A DNA stretch of 64,000 nucleotides. Source: Patiria pectinifera. Taxonomy: Eukaryota; Echinodermata; Asteroidea; Valvatida; Asterinidae. The stretch covers positions 25,007,513-25,071,512 of the forward strand of contig CM057147.1 of NCBI GenBank assembly GCA_029964075.1. Direction: 5' to 3'. The notes beneath the pieces are model-generated. The model made no database searches. It was not told the DNA's origin and worked only from the letters and a program-made list of their open reading frames with translations. Of this stretch, positions 26,330 through 37,455 are shown in pieces. A program made the translations under genes and the position numbers. Within the stretch, counting starts at the first letter, position 1, and every line of letters begins with the position of its first letter.

Positions 26330-26708
26330 CATAGATATAGAGTAAAAAGACTAGATCGGCAGCGCGTCCACACGCGCGGACTTTCATGGAGGGTCACGTG
26401 CTGGAGGAAAGATACAAATAATGCGCGAAAACGTGACGAACGCAACGCCGTTTACGCGCACAGGACACCATCATCGCTAATGCGTGTGCGCATCGCGTGA
26501 ATACTCGATGCGCATTTTCTAGCTTCGCGCTATGCTTCGCGTGCGTTGAACGAGGTCACGTGCTGGAGGAAAGATACATTTAGCTCCGTTACTTAACGTT
26601 AATTTGTTGCGCGTCCACGAGAGACAAAAAAATGGCGGAGATTTATCGCACAGTGAATGGGCGCGTGTGGACGCGCTGCCGATCTAGTCTTTTTATTCTA
26701 TATCTATG
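26330..26708. mobile_element. MITE with 8-bp target duplication and 46-bp TIRs
   Basis: The ends CATAGATATAGAGTAAAAAG and its near-perfect inverse continue through ACTAGATCGGCAGCGCGTCC. The flanks are CAATCAAG on both sides (26322-26329 and 26709-26716). Eight-base duplications fit hAT, P or KDZ-type transposition. No coding capacity. Confidence 0.9.
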
Positions 26709-26779
26709 CAATCAAGCACGCATTGCGCAGTGTTCCAAACACGCGCGCTTGTTGTCGAAATGTGAGTACGAAGTACAAC

Positions 26780-27280
26780 CACTGATCTCTATATAAAGAC
26801 TGGATAGCGGATATGCATACAACATTCACACAGAAGACTTTGCATATTGACCAATTCGCACCCGGTCTCACGAAGATGGCCGCGTATAATACGAACGTTC
26901 TAAGCGTAAATACGCGCGCGTTGTATCAACAGTTGACGCGCATTTTGGTCACGTACACATATTATGATGTTCTAAAAGGGACACATTTTCGTAGTGATTA
27001 TCATTGCAAAACGCCGAAAAAGTGATATTTGCGGTATTTTAGTAACCACGACGTAAAAAAAAAATTGTAGTTATAAACCTTGGTCAGTGCATGGAGGAAG
27101 GAATGGTCAAACTTATCATTTATAAGTCAAATGAACCGCGACGTTACAAAAGAAATCATGCTGTCTATAAAAACGGCAACTTGTCCTTTGTAGATCACCA
27201 GCCGGTCTCACCAATATGGAGTCAAATCGTACATTGTGCGGCTCTTTATTAGCTATCCAGTCTTTATATAGAGATCAGTG
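26780..27280. mobile_element. CACTGATC MITE, copy 1 (intact)
   Basis: The TIR is CACTGATCTCTATATAAAGA continuing through CTGGATAGC, inverted at the right end. The target duplication is AGTACAAC on both sides. The 501-bp interior is almost identical to copies at 38988-39954 and 41160-41629. Its open frame (starting MHTTFTQ) recurs only because the repeat recurs and is not evidence of a gene. Confidence 0.92.
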
Positions 27281-27546
27281 AGTACAACTCAGCCGATGCG
27301 CGTTATGCAAGTTGACGCTCAAAGTGCTGATGCACGTGGCTGGTCTGTAGGAAATGACGTCATTTGAGAGAGACCTATAGACCTTTCCATTTTAGCTAAT
27401 TTGCATAAGGCCTGGTCTTTCGGCTAATGAGGGCGCACTTCATTTTAGCGCGGCTGGGACGCTTTGCTTGAAAAAGTGCTGGTAACAATAATCATGTGCA
27501 TCGCGTGGTGAAAGGATCACACTTACCGAAGAATCGGCGCGATAAA

Positions 27547-30146
27547 ATGGGTAAAAAGAACCACGGCTCGGGGAGATGTTGTGCTGTAATTGGTTGCACC
27601 AGCAATAGCAAAAGAATGCAGTTGTGGAAAAAGAAATCATGTGAGATCCATTCTTCTAAACTGCATTCAGAATGTGGGTGTAAGCAACCATGGAAACTCC
27701 ACCGCTTCCCGGGACGTCGCCAAAACAAAGAAACCAGCAAACAGTGGATTGTAAACATTAACCGAAAATACTTTGAGCCAAATAAAAATAGCCGGGTAAG
27801 TGAGGTGGAAGCCTTATTCCCTTAAGTAGAATTTTGGGTGTTTGCTGACATATGAGCCTTTTGGGGATTATAGTTTTATGAAAAGAGGGCACTGCAGCCT
27901 TTTTAGTGCAGGTTTTGTATATTTAGGGAAATTATGAGACGAAATTATGCAATAAAAACTGTGAGTGTTGACTTTACAAGTGAAGTCAATTTGCATGGTT
28001 GGTTTCTTGGTCAAAAAGTGCCTCGCAATTTTTTTCACAATTTAAAATTCTAAATTGCCCCTAATAGTACTTAGTAGAGTCAGCAGAATACAATGTTGCC
28101 TCTGGGGTTTTTTTTTGGGGGGGGGGAGATTGCCCAGTTTTACAAGATTAGAATATAACCATGATAATCTATTAAAAAAAACTGAGGAGTCCCCAAATAC
28201 TAAGTCCCCCTCTTTTTTGACTAACATTTGCTATTGACTATTGTAATAAAAGTTATGGTTGCTATTATTTCATATTCGATGTGTGATTTAAGTGCATGCT
28301 AATGGAAGGAGAACCTCTAGTGACCAGGGCCCAGGGCATTGTTAAATTATGGAAAAATTGTTGCAATATGGGCTCTACAACTCCTACCTATGCAACCCTG
28401 TAAGCTATCTATGCTAGTTTGGCTGTTACAGTGCTTTCTTTGGCGTGGTCTTTGTATTTGTTCTTATTAGGTATGTTCATTGCACTTTCCTGATGGTCGA
28501 CCCACTGTTGCCCATCCATATCCAGTGTTGCATTTGGGATATACGCCTCACGTGAGTATGAGAAAACTACAAAAGACAAGTCCGCCCATTCCCATGCAAT
28601 TGCAAGGTTTCTTGGTTTTTCTGAGCAATTTAGCTCTGGGTTATCACAGAGTTTCTTCTAGCGCCTCTGGTGTGTTTTTTAGAAAGGGTGTTTGAAGTAA
28701 TATCAAATAATATCGCTGCAGTTTAAAAAAGTCTCCTTTAGCAATTTCCACTATCCATACATTGTCCATCACAGCTTTCTACTTTAAACATGTACTCACA
28801 TATGTATATATTTATGTTCCTGTAGTTTTACTTTGCTGTGCATGCAAATGCTGCAGTCATCTAATTTCATTCACTTGCAAGCAACCTTTGTATCATAAGC
28901 AAATGCAATGTCAGTGGAATTACTTATTCACTCATATATGTACATTGTTTTCCCTTTGCCACTATTTGAACAGAAACCGCTTGCAGCTGGAAGGTTTCCT
29001 CCACGCCACCGTACAGCATTCAAAGGAAGAAGAAAAGGAAAAGACCAGGCCACTGATGAAGAGAAGTTCAAGCCACTGCCCATCACCAAGGCAGACGCAG
29101 CATCTCAAACAATATCAAACAATGGACCAGAAATGAAAGATGCTGCAATTCAGTGGTATGATGCAACTATTGCTGACCACACGTACAGCACATTTGGCCA
29201 GCCAGAAGCCAACTCAATTGATAAGGAAACTCAGACAGAAATTAAACCTGATCTAGCTGCTTCTGATTTGAAGGACACAAATAGCATGTTTTATACTGGA
29301 CTCCATACTGAGGTATTTTGGGGATTAGTGAGATCTCTTTGCATGTTATCAAATTTGCCAAATTTCAGACTCAAAATCTGTGATCAAATTTTGATGGTGC
29401 TAATGCGGCTTAGACTAGGTTTGATGATTCAAGATCTTGGTAACCGCTTCAAAGTTTCAAAATCAACAGCCTGTAATATTTTCAACTCATGGTTGCCTTT
29501 GATGGCCAAATTCATGCGTGAAAACTTAATAGTCTGGCTTCCAAGGGACACAATAGCCAGGATTAGGCCAAGTTGTTTTTTGGCAAACCACCGAAAAGCA
29601 ACATGTATAATTGACTGTTCTGAAATATTTGTTCAGCGCCCCCAGGAATTAAAACAGCGTGCTCAAACATACTCTAATTATAAACATCATAATACTTATA
29701 AGTTTCTATATTGCATTGCCCCCAATGGCCATGTCATGTTCATTTCAAAGTTGTTTGGAGGTCGAGCAAGTGATAAGTTCATCACTCAGAACTGTGGGCT
29801 AGGACGTTATCTTAAACCAGGCGACGAAGTGCTGGCTGATAAAGGCTTCACCATAGAGGACATATTACCTCCAGGAGTCAAGTTGTCTGTACCAGCATTC
29901 ACTAGGAACTATGTGGACAATAGACTACCGGAGGAACAGGTGACAAGAACTCGACGACTGGCAAATGTTCGAATTCATGTCGAGAGAGCCATTCGTCGTC
30001 TTAAATGCTTCAAGTTGTTAAATTCGGTTCTTTCATCAAAACTCGCACATGTTGATGACATCATAGCTGTATGCGCAGGTTTATGTAATTTGGAGCCACT
30101 GTTAATCAGTGATGACAAAGTTGATGTCACTCAGATCGAAGAATAA
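27547..30146 (+). CDS. THAP-domain DDE transposase of the ISL2EU-like element
   Basis: Three exons: 27547-27795, 28471-28551 and 28974-30146, all phase 0, 500 aa. The ATG at 27547 starts MGKKNHGSGRC. A THAP zinc-binding domain spans exons 1-2: CAVIGC, LHRFPGRR, then CSLHF after the intron (C2CH ligands present). Exon 3 has a basic linker (KGRRKGK), a predicted helix-turn-helix-like stretch (LGNRFKVSKSTACNIF) and a DDE_Tnp_4-type catalytic core: D in TCIIDCSEIF, D in VLADKGF and E in HVERAIRRLK. The THAP part should bind the transposon ends and the DDE core should cut and join DNA. The frame is intact, so activity is possible. AATAAA at 30142 overlaps the stop codon. The partner nuclease gene converges on it from the right. 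Confidence 0.93.
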
Positions 30147-30280
30147 ATTGACATGGACAAGCACTTGTGAAGTAAATCTTTGCTTTAATATTGGTGTCAT
30201 GCTAGTGAAATAAGTGTACAGATACAATGTATAATGTGTATATCTGCATATGCATGTCCTTTACAGAAAATTGGGCATTA

Positions 30281-30649
30281 GGCCCCCCAAAAAAGTCTCC
30301 GGTTTCTGGTATGGAGCTTGCCCAAAAAGTGGTGCGGTGACGCGGCCTTTTTTTTTTTTTACCTGTTTTTTTTTTTGCTTCAAATGTCGGCTGATGACTG
30401 CAATTGGTGCCCGACTAAACTTCGTGCAAATATATGGGAGTCCAGAGAGGCCACATAAAGCTTATTTTCGATCATAACCCCATCTAAAAACATGTTAAAA
30501 TTGTGCAGCAGCAGGATTCCAGTCAAACCTCTGAGTTTGGCGGTTTTGAGACATCTTTCATTGAAAAAAAAAAACTTTTTCATTTTGCTGACGCGCATGG
30601 CTACGGCGACGCGCGCACATACCAGAAACCGGAGACTTTTTTTTTGGCC
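30281..30649. mobile_element. PIF/Harbinger-like MITE with TTA duplication
   Basis: The ends GGCCCCCCAAAAAAGTCTCC and its inverse (ending TTTTTTTTTGGCC) share CCGGTTTCTGGTATG. TTA precedes and follows the element, the usual PIF/Harbinger target. It sits in the narrow gap between the two convergent genes of the ISL2EU-like transposon, damaging neither frame. Confidence 0.85.
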
Positions 30650-30698
30650 TTATGCACTGAACCAATTATTTACAGGTTGTATATTTGCCCAGTTGCAC

Positions 30699-33600
30699 CT
30701 ATGGTTCAGCGACTCTAAGCTGCTTAGTGGCAATAAAATCGGTCAAAGCTGGCAACAGCTCTTTGAAATAAAAGTGTCTGAGGAAGGACAGTCTTTCATT
30801 AACCCATGGTTCATTGTATTCAACATCCACAATAACATAGTCACTTTTTGACCAAACCATAAATTTGCTCAGGTATCTTTTGGAACAAAACATAGCTAAC
30901 TGAACTTGGGTGTAATAGCCATTAGAGGCAGTTGTAGGCCGTAGAAACAAAGTACCATTTGCACTTCTGACATCATATGTTCCACTCTCTACCAGGCCCC
31001 TGACAGAGCCATACTTTCCTATTCTTTTTTCTGTGGGACACTTGATTTCCAAAATAGTGTTTTCATCTACAGTACCATCCAGACTGGCTCCTAACCAGCT
31101 TTCTGTAGGATTTACAGTTAAGCCTGTTAATATGACATGTTTTCCCGTCAGTTCCTCAAATTGTTTCCGAGCTTTTGGTTCATTTTCGTGTCCATGCTGT
31201 GTAGCTGCGTTGCCTCTGAAAGAAGATTTGAGATGATTTGAAATCCATTTGCTTGGATTTGTATCCGTTTTCTTTGGCACTGTAGCAGCAACGCTGCTGG
31301 TGATTCTCAGCTTACGTTGGTTGAGCCACTCTGCAGTGTTCTGCGGAAGAGCTTCAGCAAGTTTTTTTGCAGACTGAGGTGTCACCTGTACATATTTTTC
31401 AAAGACCTCCCTGCATGAATTGCATGATAGTTGCCCATCATGAATACCATGATCGGCCTCCTGCAGTATTGGCTGGGTAGTCCTGGTAACTGGTGGTGGC
31501 TTGGCGGTCTTTGTGTTGTTCAAAATAGTTCCTGGAATTGAAGATAATTCCCTGAGTTGTGGGTTGTTAAAATGGTGTTGGAGGTCTTCATCATCCTCAA
31601 ATGATGGTACTGTATTGGACATGGACTGAGTTCCACCACGGATGTTCACAACAGTGTTGGGAAGAACGTTGACTTGAGTTGCCGCATTCCATGTGCAGGC
31701 TTTGTCAGTAGAGGCAAGGCTCAAGAATCCCTTCTGTAAAGCTTCATTTATTTTGAAAAGCAAACCTGCAGAGTGACTACAGCATGTTCCATGACCAGCT
31801 ATACAATCACATTTTACTGACACAATCTGGTGAGAGTCCTTGTGGATGGCCACCTCCACTGTATGGTAACTGTCAATTCTTTGTGAGAAGCGAACACTTC
31901 CCCTCAACCTGATGATACCATCTTTCGCATTAAAGCAGTGCAGGATCTTTCCAACCCAACCAGAGTGAAGGTAATTTAATCCTTCACTAATACTGCGGTG
32001 GTTAGCATTTGGTTGGTCATCACTGGCAGGAGCATGGATGAAATAGTCATATATTTCTGAAAGAAAACAATATAAAATCAGCTCTGATTAAAATTTAGAA
32101 ATGCTGGCACAAGGGCATCTGTTTACTGCAAGCATTAAATATGCTAATAGCATGAAATTACAAGACGGCTAGATGTTTCAAGATAAGAAGCCCATGCTTT
32201 GACTAATTTAAGCAGTCAACAGCCTGAATGATTTTCAAATTCAAGTGACAAATTAATACCATTTTGATTTCATGTTCTCCTCTAGTAACAGCCCTATTCC
32301 AAAATGCATTCGCGAATCACTGTGTGGCCCACTAGGAGTTAACATGGTTAATGGGCTACAGCCTTGACTACAGCAGGGGGTCTTTAATATTTTTTTTTAT
32401 TAAAAGACACTTTTTTAAATTTCCCACCTCTTTGTCCTGTAGTATTACATGTATCTAGACTTGGGCCAACTTTGACCTAGAAATGTTCACATGTAATTTT
32501 GGAACATCTCTCTCTAACCATTGACATGTATTCAGTTTTGTGTGTGTGTTTTTTTCCAACTTGTTACACGTATACACTACATATGGGTTTTATGCATGAC
32601 TGTAGCCCTACACATGCATGTAAATGGTTCTCTGTAAATGGCTCTCTTTTTGAAATGTGTCTTTTCTCAGGCATGTCGGGCATGTCAGGCAATGGAGAAA
32701 AGACAAATTACATCACATGCGTTTACAGACCTGTGTGGGGGGGGGGGGGGCTGACATGACTGCACATACATGTACATGTAAGACTAGACCCGTGAACGTG
32801 GCGTTGTATACAACGCCATGCGTGACAGTCGGGTAAATACAAGCGACAGCATTCTATCTATTGATCCGCTACATATAACCATGTATAAATTTGCCCATAG
32901 ATGAATCACTTACTTGTGAATTTCCGCGAGTGTTGGATTTGTCATTGCCAAGAAATATGACCTAAAGTACGGCACAACTTTGTCACTGAATGTGTTCAAA
33001 ATGATCACAAAATCAAAGACAGGCATGACACTCTGGTACCCTGACTTCCGCATGCGCAAAACGGTAGCAGTATCACCAGTGGGTACCCGACTAAATGGCA
33101 GATGACCGTAATACCATGTAAAATTCTGCTAAATCCACTTCGAAAGTCTGCTAAATCGACCAGGTTTGTTTGAAGGATCTTTCAAAAAATGAAGGTTTTT
33201 CAAACCAACTGTGCCATATTTCTTTCCAATCTTTTTCATTTTCCTTCATCTTCACAAGGGCGGATCCAGGGGGGGGGTGCCAAAGGGGGCCATGGCCCCC
33301 CGAAAACGAAACCAATTTTTTTTTTTTTTTTATGTGACATCGCAATAATAACGCAGTGGCTATTGTTACGGCAGCCGTAACGCATTTCCGATTTTCTATC
33401 GTTACGGTAGACTGCAACTTTATAAAAACATGACAAGAAAATATAAAATTAGCAGGAAAAAAGTGAATTTGAACGTTATGAAATTCGGACTTTATTTCCC
33501 TTTTAAAAAAAATCCTCCAAAGCCTCAGGTAAGTTAAGGAAAAAAAAACGAGTGCAAAATTGAGATTCGAACCCGCAACCTCGCGGTGCAAAATCCTACC

Positions 33601-34094
33601 CTCTATCGATTGAGCTGACGCACTGTTCGCTGTAAAGTGTGGAAACAAATAATTATATACCTGCGTGCGTATCAAAAAAGTATCGTAGAGGGCGCTAAAC
33701 AACGACTGCCGTAACGATAGCCACTTCGCAATAATAAAGACAGGCAATGAGTACACCACCATCTTTTCCTCAAAAAACATTTGTTACAAAGGTCAGAAAT
33801 TGCCTCAGATCGCACCACAGAGCATCTATGATCTAGAATCCAATTTTTTTTCGGGACCCTTAAGCTTGATTAACTCCAGCTGACATGCTCCATATTCATT
33901 CACATGTGAATGAATATGGAGCATGTCAGCTGGATTTACTCAAGCTAGCCTAGGCCTATACTATAGGCGCGGCCGGTCCTAAAAATTAGTGTAAGAAACT
34001 TCTGAGGGCTAAACGTTACGTTTGGAACCGACTTTACCTTGTCTTTAAGTGCAGGCCACGAGCGAACATCATCCAACCACGAATTCTGCGCCAT
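30699..34094 (-). CDS. SWIM zinc finger plus YqaJ nuclease gene of the ISL2EU-like element
   Basis: The main exon is 32056-30699 (acceptor TTTCAG, about 452 codons with stop). It has a SWIM-type finger (CDC then CSH around VKCDCIAGHGTCCSH) and a C-terminal YqaJ/lambda-exonuclease-like domain: RKLRITSS, GHENEPKARKQFE, LGASLDG, ILEIKCP and YYTQVQLAMF provide the expected E, D, E-x-K and Q positions. A likely first exon is 34094-34038 (MAQNSWLDDVRSWPALKDK, then donor GTAAAG). A possible middle exon is 32985-32914 (PYFRSYFLAMTNPTLAEIH), but its phase does not connect to either neighbour, so at least one exon is missing or wrong. The role is presumably DNA processing alongside the transposase; this is family knowledge, not shown here. 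The hAT MITE at 33255 lies in its first intron. Confidence 0.85.
32057..32913. other. Intron or spacer inside the ISL2EU-like element
   Basis: No supportable exon between the main nuclease exon and 32914. There is one 13-G run near 32738. A motif pair around 32787-32822 (CCCGTGAACGTGGCGTTGTA) recurs inverted near 46188-46211, so it is a dispersed repeat. Confidence 0.4.
33351..33726. mobile_element. Insertion with 10-bp duplication carrying a tRNA-like segment
   Basis: CGCAATAATA lies on both sides (33341-33350 and 33727-33736), exactly where the host MITE is interrupted. The ends are inverted: GTGGCTATTGTTACGGCAG and CTGCCGTAACGATAGCCAC. A duplication of 9-10 bp with such TIRs fits a Mutator-like element. 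Confidence 0.75.
33551..33625 (-). other. Degenerate tRNA-like (A box/B box) segment
   Basis: Read on the minus strand it has CAGCTCAATCGATAGAG (A-box-like) and GCGGGTTCGAATC (B-box-like), with AGTGC/GCACT at the ends. The T stem and anticodon stem do not pair well, so it is not a functional tRNA. It is more likely a SINE head or captured tRNA fragment. Confidence 0.55.
33876..33933. repeat. Perfect 58-bp palindrome
   Basis: Two 29-bp arms with no spacer: CCAGCTGACATGCTCC and onward, centred on CACA/TGTG. It marks the point where the hAT MITE copy 2 loses its right end. Confidence 0.95.
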
Positions 34095-34777
34095 TGCAGC
34101 ATTTAATGTGTTGAGTAAGAGCATCCGGTATCTGTCTCTGACGCGAACTATCAAACCTAAATTTGGCGCGTCAACGATCTAAAGCGTCCCAGTTTTGGTG
34201 TGTTTATTTGTGGTCAAATGAGGGCGCCATTATCAAAATCTCTCTTGGAATGGTCTATAGGGTTGCCAAAATGCATGCACATCTTGTCTTTAAGAACATG
34301 TGCGGTGTATGCGTGTGCAACGTACCACTGCAGTAACAGCTTTAATTTTGTTCGGCGAATTAAACTTCAGACCAATGATTATCCTAGACATGGAGCTTGA
34401 TGACCGTTAAAAAAACATAGGATTGTAAGGGCGTCAGTGCATGGGCTCCGTGCACAAGTACCCCCTCAGTGGCAAGAAGGAGAGAGTTAGGGGAGACCAC
34501 TACGAGAGACATTGTATTGCTGACATTGACAACACCTGATGCTCACGCGAAAACACCATGGCTTATGTGCACATTCATTAAAAAAAAATCGTTGGTACCT
34601 TGCGCGAACCACTACGCACATATGGTACATGTATGTCCCATCCACTGGGCTCTCAAAAGTACAGTGTTGGATTTAGTTGGATCCAGGATGCTTCCTTGGA
34701 AAACAACATTGGGAATTTGGGTTTGTTGAATTGATTGACTTCACAAATGATGTGCCTTTTCTCATTACAATTGACAG

Positions 34778-35081
34778 ATACCCCCAGTGTCTTCACTTTC
34801 TTGAATTGCTGCAATACGAACATTTTCGCAAGGAGCTGGCCAACGCCCAATGTGCACAGTTTATTGATGACCAGCAACTATTGCACTGGCAACACTACAC
34901 CAGGAAACGCATGCGACTGCAGCAGGCTGCAGCTGAACAGTTTCAACAGCAACAGCAGCAACAAAAGCAGCAGCAGATACAGCAACATTCAAGACAGCCA
35001 CAGCAGCAGCAGCAACAGCAGCAACAACAAGATCAGAAACCACTACAGCCGGTCCAACAGAATCAGCAGAATCAGAAATGA
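34778..35081 (+). CDS. MED31: Mediator subunit MED31, last exon
   Basis: The acceptor ACAATTGACAG precedes a frame encoding YPQCLHFLELLQYEHFRK, then NAQCAQFIDDQQ and LHWQHYTRKRM, the strongly conserved C-terminal half of MED31 (Soh1). It starts in phase 2, exactly what exon 3 at 51981-52077 leaves (its AA plus A gives Lys, then Tyr-Pro-Gln). MED31 is a small middle-module subunit of the Mediator complex that links transcription factors to RNA polymerase II in the nucleus. The tail after RKRMRLQQAAAEQ is a long glutamine-rich extension up to the stop. The oddity is position: this exon lies about 14 kb upstream of exons 2-3 on the same strand, so no mRNA can be made in the order shown. Confidence 0.95.
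34919..35076 (+). repeat. CAG/CAA repeat encoding the MED31 Q-rich tail
   Basis: Imperfect CAG and CAA codons broken by K, S, R and P codons, inside the MED31 last exon and in frame. Confidence 0.9.
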
Positions 35082-36295
35082 AGAATTCAGTTCGGACGCA
35101 TGGTTTCTGTTGCCTGAGGTTTCAAAGACAGGATCGTGGTCATCGTTAAAGCTAAGCCTGACACAGACGGGATGCGGTTGTGTCTCAGAATTGACCATGA
35201 AATCTGCTGCTTCTTATGGGAATAAGGGGAACACCGCTATACCAAACACCACTATACCAAACATTCGTCTATACCTAACATCACCCTTGGCTCCCGAGCA
35301 ATTGTTGTTCGAAAATGTCAAGTGCTAAAACCTCAAATCTATGGTGTAAATCAAGGACTGTTTGGGCCATTTTCAATTCCCAAACGTCAAACGTCCAGTG
35401 CTTACATACGGCTTGATATGTATATTGAAGAGTGACAGGTGGCTATTATTTCTCCAAGGAATAGAAGGAAAAAGCCACCAAAACCCTCCTGTAGGTTTAA
35501 GTTGAATTGTGGACAAGATTCGCGACTCCCCGTACGGAATGAGAAATGCCACTACACACTACAACAATTGTCAAAAGAGGGCGCCGTTGATGTGTAAAAA
35601 CATCAAGCCATCAAGCCTCAACCATCAGAGCACCGGCAGCTTAAAATCGCTATACCGAACGATGGCTATTATGAACAATTTCTGTGGATCCCGCGATGTT
35701 CGTTTGCCGCGGTCCACTGTACTGATACTTTACTTTCCACCAACATGTAAAAATCCAAGATATTAAAGTCATAAATTCTGTATTGGATTTGCATATCATT
35801 GGAGAGAGAAGAAAAAGAGCTTGCTAATATTTTACACCACTTGCTGCAGGAAATCTGACAAAACTGAAGTTCAACAGAATCTGTTTCAAGAGAGTAATTG
35901 CCAGTAATACTTTGCATATTTGCACACACTTGCACAGCAAATAAGATGGTCTTGAGTTGTCTGATCATGCCAAACAGTTGCTCCATTTTGTTCATTGTAT
36001 AAACAGGTATCATACCTTCAGTATTGACATTTTGTTGGAACTGCCCATTCCAAGTTCAAATGTGTCTCATTATTTGCTCATTTTTCACAGAACTATTCCA
36101 TGAATATTTTAGTCATTAACTAGAAGTAGAACTTCTATCTGCAGTTTGTAATTCCCAGAGGATAGTCAAGGCAAATCCTAGGATGATAGTAATCTGCATT
36201 AAGGAGTACATGTGTAGGCAATGATTCATGTGGTTGGAAAGTCTTCTGTACCTGATTTCATGAAACTCATTTCAATTTACAATGCATCACATGCC
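35082..36295. other. MED31 3' UTR and intergenic
   Basis: The first part is presumably 3' UTR; I cannot fix its end. No other exon is supported. Confidence 0.4.
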
Positions 36296-36464
36296 GACCA
36301 GTGTTGGTAAAATACCAGTTTCCTTGAAAATGTCAGCACACCAGGAGCCACGATTTTACAGGGTGCTTTAGACTGTCATTTCCTATAAAACACACAGTAA
36401 GATATTTTGTGATAATTTGATAATTTTGTTTTTTTTTTGATGTTGAAAATGTTGTTTCTTCCCT
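36296..36464. mobile_element. TTAA-type MITE fragment (right end only)
   Basis: It matches the right third of the elements at 8747 and 36938 (TTTTACAGGGTGCTTTAGACTG to TTTCTTCCCT). Confidence 0.75.
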
Positions 36465-36937
36465 TAAACCTACCGGTGATGATTGTTGAATTGCAAAAAA
36501 AAATTGAAATTTGTAAAGTTATTTGTAAACATGGGCCATTTTTTTTCTTGCGGAATGCGTTTCTTTTATCCCTGTTTGTCTTACTGTCTTCATTACAATC
36601 TTACTGTCTTCATTACAATCTTACAGTCTTTAGGCACTGCAAATAGAAATGATAGAGGGTTGTCTATGTTAACCTTGTAAACTTAAGATTTTTATCTCAA
36701 CATAAACAACATTGCTAGTCTAATTTTCCTTTTTTTGAAATTGTACAAACTGTAATAATTGTAAAGACAAGTTGTGAATTTGTGCATTGTAATAAACTAA
36801 GAATGGAATTGTTGCTTTCTATGACCCTGTGTGTGAAGTGTAAATCGTTCCAGGTAGAATGTCCAAATGTAACTGGATGCACTTTTGCTGGGGGGGGGGG
36901 GTACATAAACCTTAGGGAAACGTAAGACTTTATTTAA

Positions 36938-37455
36938 AGGGAGTGTACAACATTTGCTTTTGCTGCAATTTTCAGAAATAAATGGATTTGGAGGATTTAG
37001 GCCTAGTATGTTAAAGCAATTATCGTTAAAATGACTTGTTTTACGTTTTGGGCTTGTAGATGCTAGAAAAACCAAGAAAATCATTCGTGTTCTTGTAGTC
37101 TGATTCTCTGACCCCACTTAAGATGAAACGGAAAATTTATAGACTTTGGGGAATTGTAAGGTCAGAGAATCAGTCCAACAGGCTTGTACCCCTACACAAT
37201 TGTGTATTCAATTGCAAAGAAAACACGAAATAACTAATTATGAAAAAATAGGAGTTTTTTGAAAAAAAGCCAGTTTTCTCCAACGCTGGTCGGCCGACCA
37301 GCGTTGGAAAAATACCATTTTTCTTGAAAATGTCAGAACACCAGGAGCCACGATTTTACAAGATGCTTTAGACTGTCATTCCCTAACAATCCAGTAAGGT
37401 ATTTTGTGATAATTTTATCATTTCTTTTTGTGATGTTTGCAAATGTATCTTCCCT
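36938..37455. mobile_element. TTAA-flanked MITE, copy 2 (intact ends)
   Basis: AGGGAGTGTACAACATTTGC at the left and GCAAATGTATCTTCCCT at the right are inverted, with TTAA on both sides. Same interior as 8747-9257. The TTAA target and the AGGG start fit Kolobok better than piggyBac, which usually starts CCC. Confidence 0.88.

Larger units (their letters stand above)
26267..27375. mobile_element. TA-flanked small TIR element split by two MITEs
   Basis: GGTCTCTCTCAAA at 26267 and TTTGAGAGAGACC ending at 27375 are inverted, each next to TA. Removing the two nested MITEs (26330-26708 and 26780-27280) and their target duplications leaves about 213 bp, a plausible old MITE. Its right TA is also the left TA of the ISL2EU-like element. 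Confidence 0.6.
33255..33863. mobile_element. hAT-like MITE, copy 2, right end lost
   Basis: It begins CAAGGGCGGATCCAGG and carries the same interior as the copies at 1634 and 59512. It is interrupted at 33351-33726 by another insertion. The family sequence stops at about 33863, next to a perfect palindrome, so the right terminus is missing. Confidence 0.8.
27378..34257. mobile_element. ISL2EU/IS4EU-like DNA transposon, about 6.9 kb, two genes
   Basis: The left end TATAGACCTTTCCA and the right end TGGAATGGTCTATA are inverted and TA-flanked. Both ends also share a sub-terminal GAGGGCGC and the CTGGGACGCTTT / AAAGCGTCCCAG pair. Inside are a THAP-DDE transposase gene (plus) and a convergent SWIM-YqaJ nuclease gene (minus). 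This pair is the known gene content of ISL2EU elements. Two later insertions are nested (30281-30649 and 33255-33863). The exact outer base is uncertain by a few positions. Confidence 0.8.

Noticed and set aside
26813-27025. Open frame starting MHTTFTQ, repeated near 39490 and 41160
   Set aside because: It is internal to the CACTGATC MITE and recurs only because the MITE recurs.
33551-33625. Functional tRNA gene
   Set aside because: The boxes are present but the T and anticodon stems do not pair.
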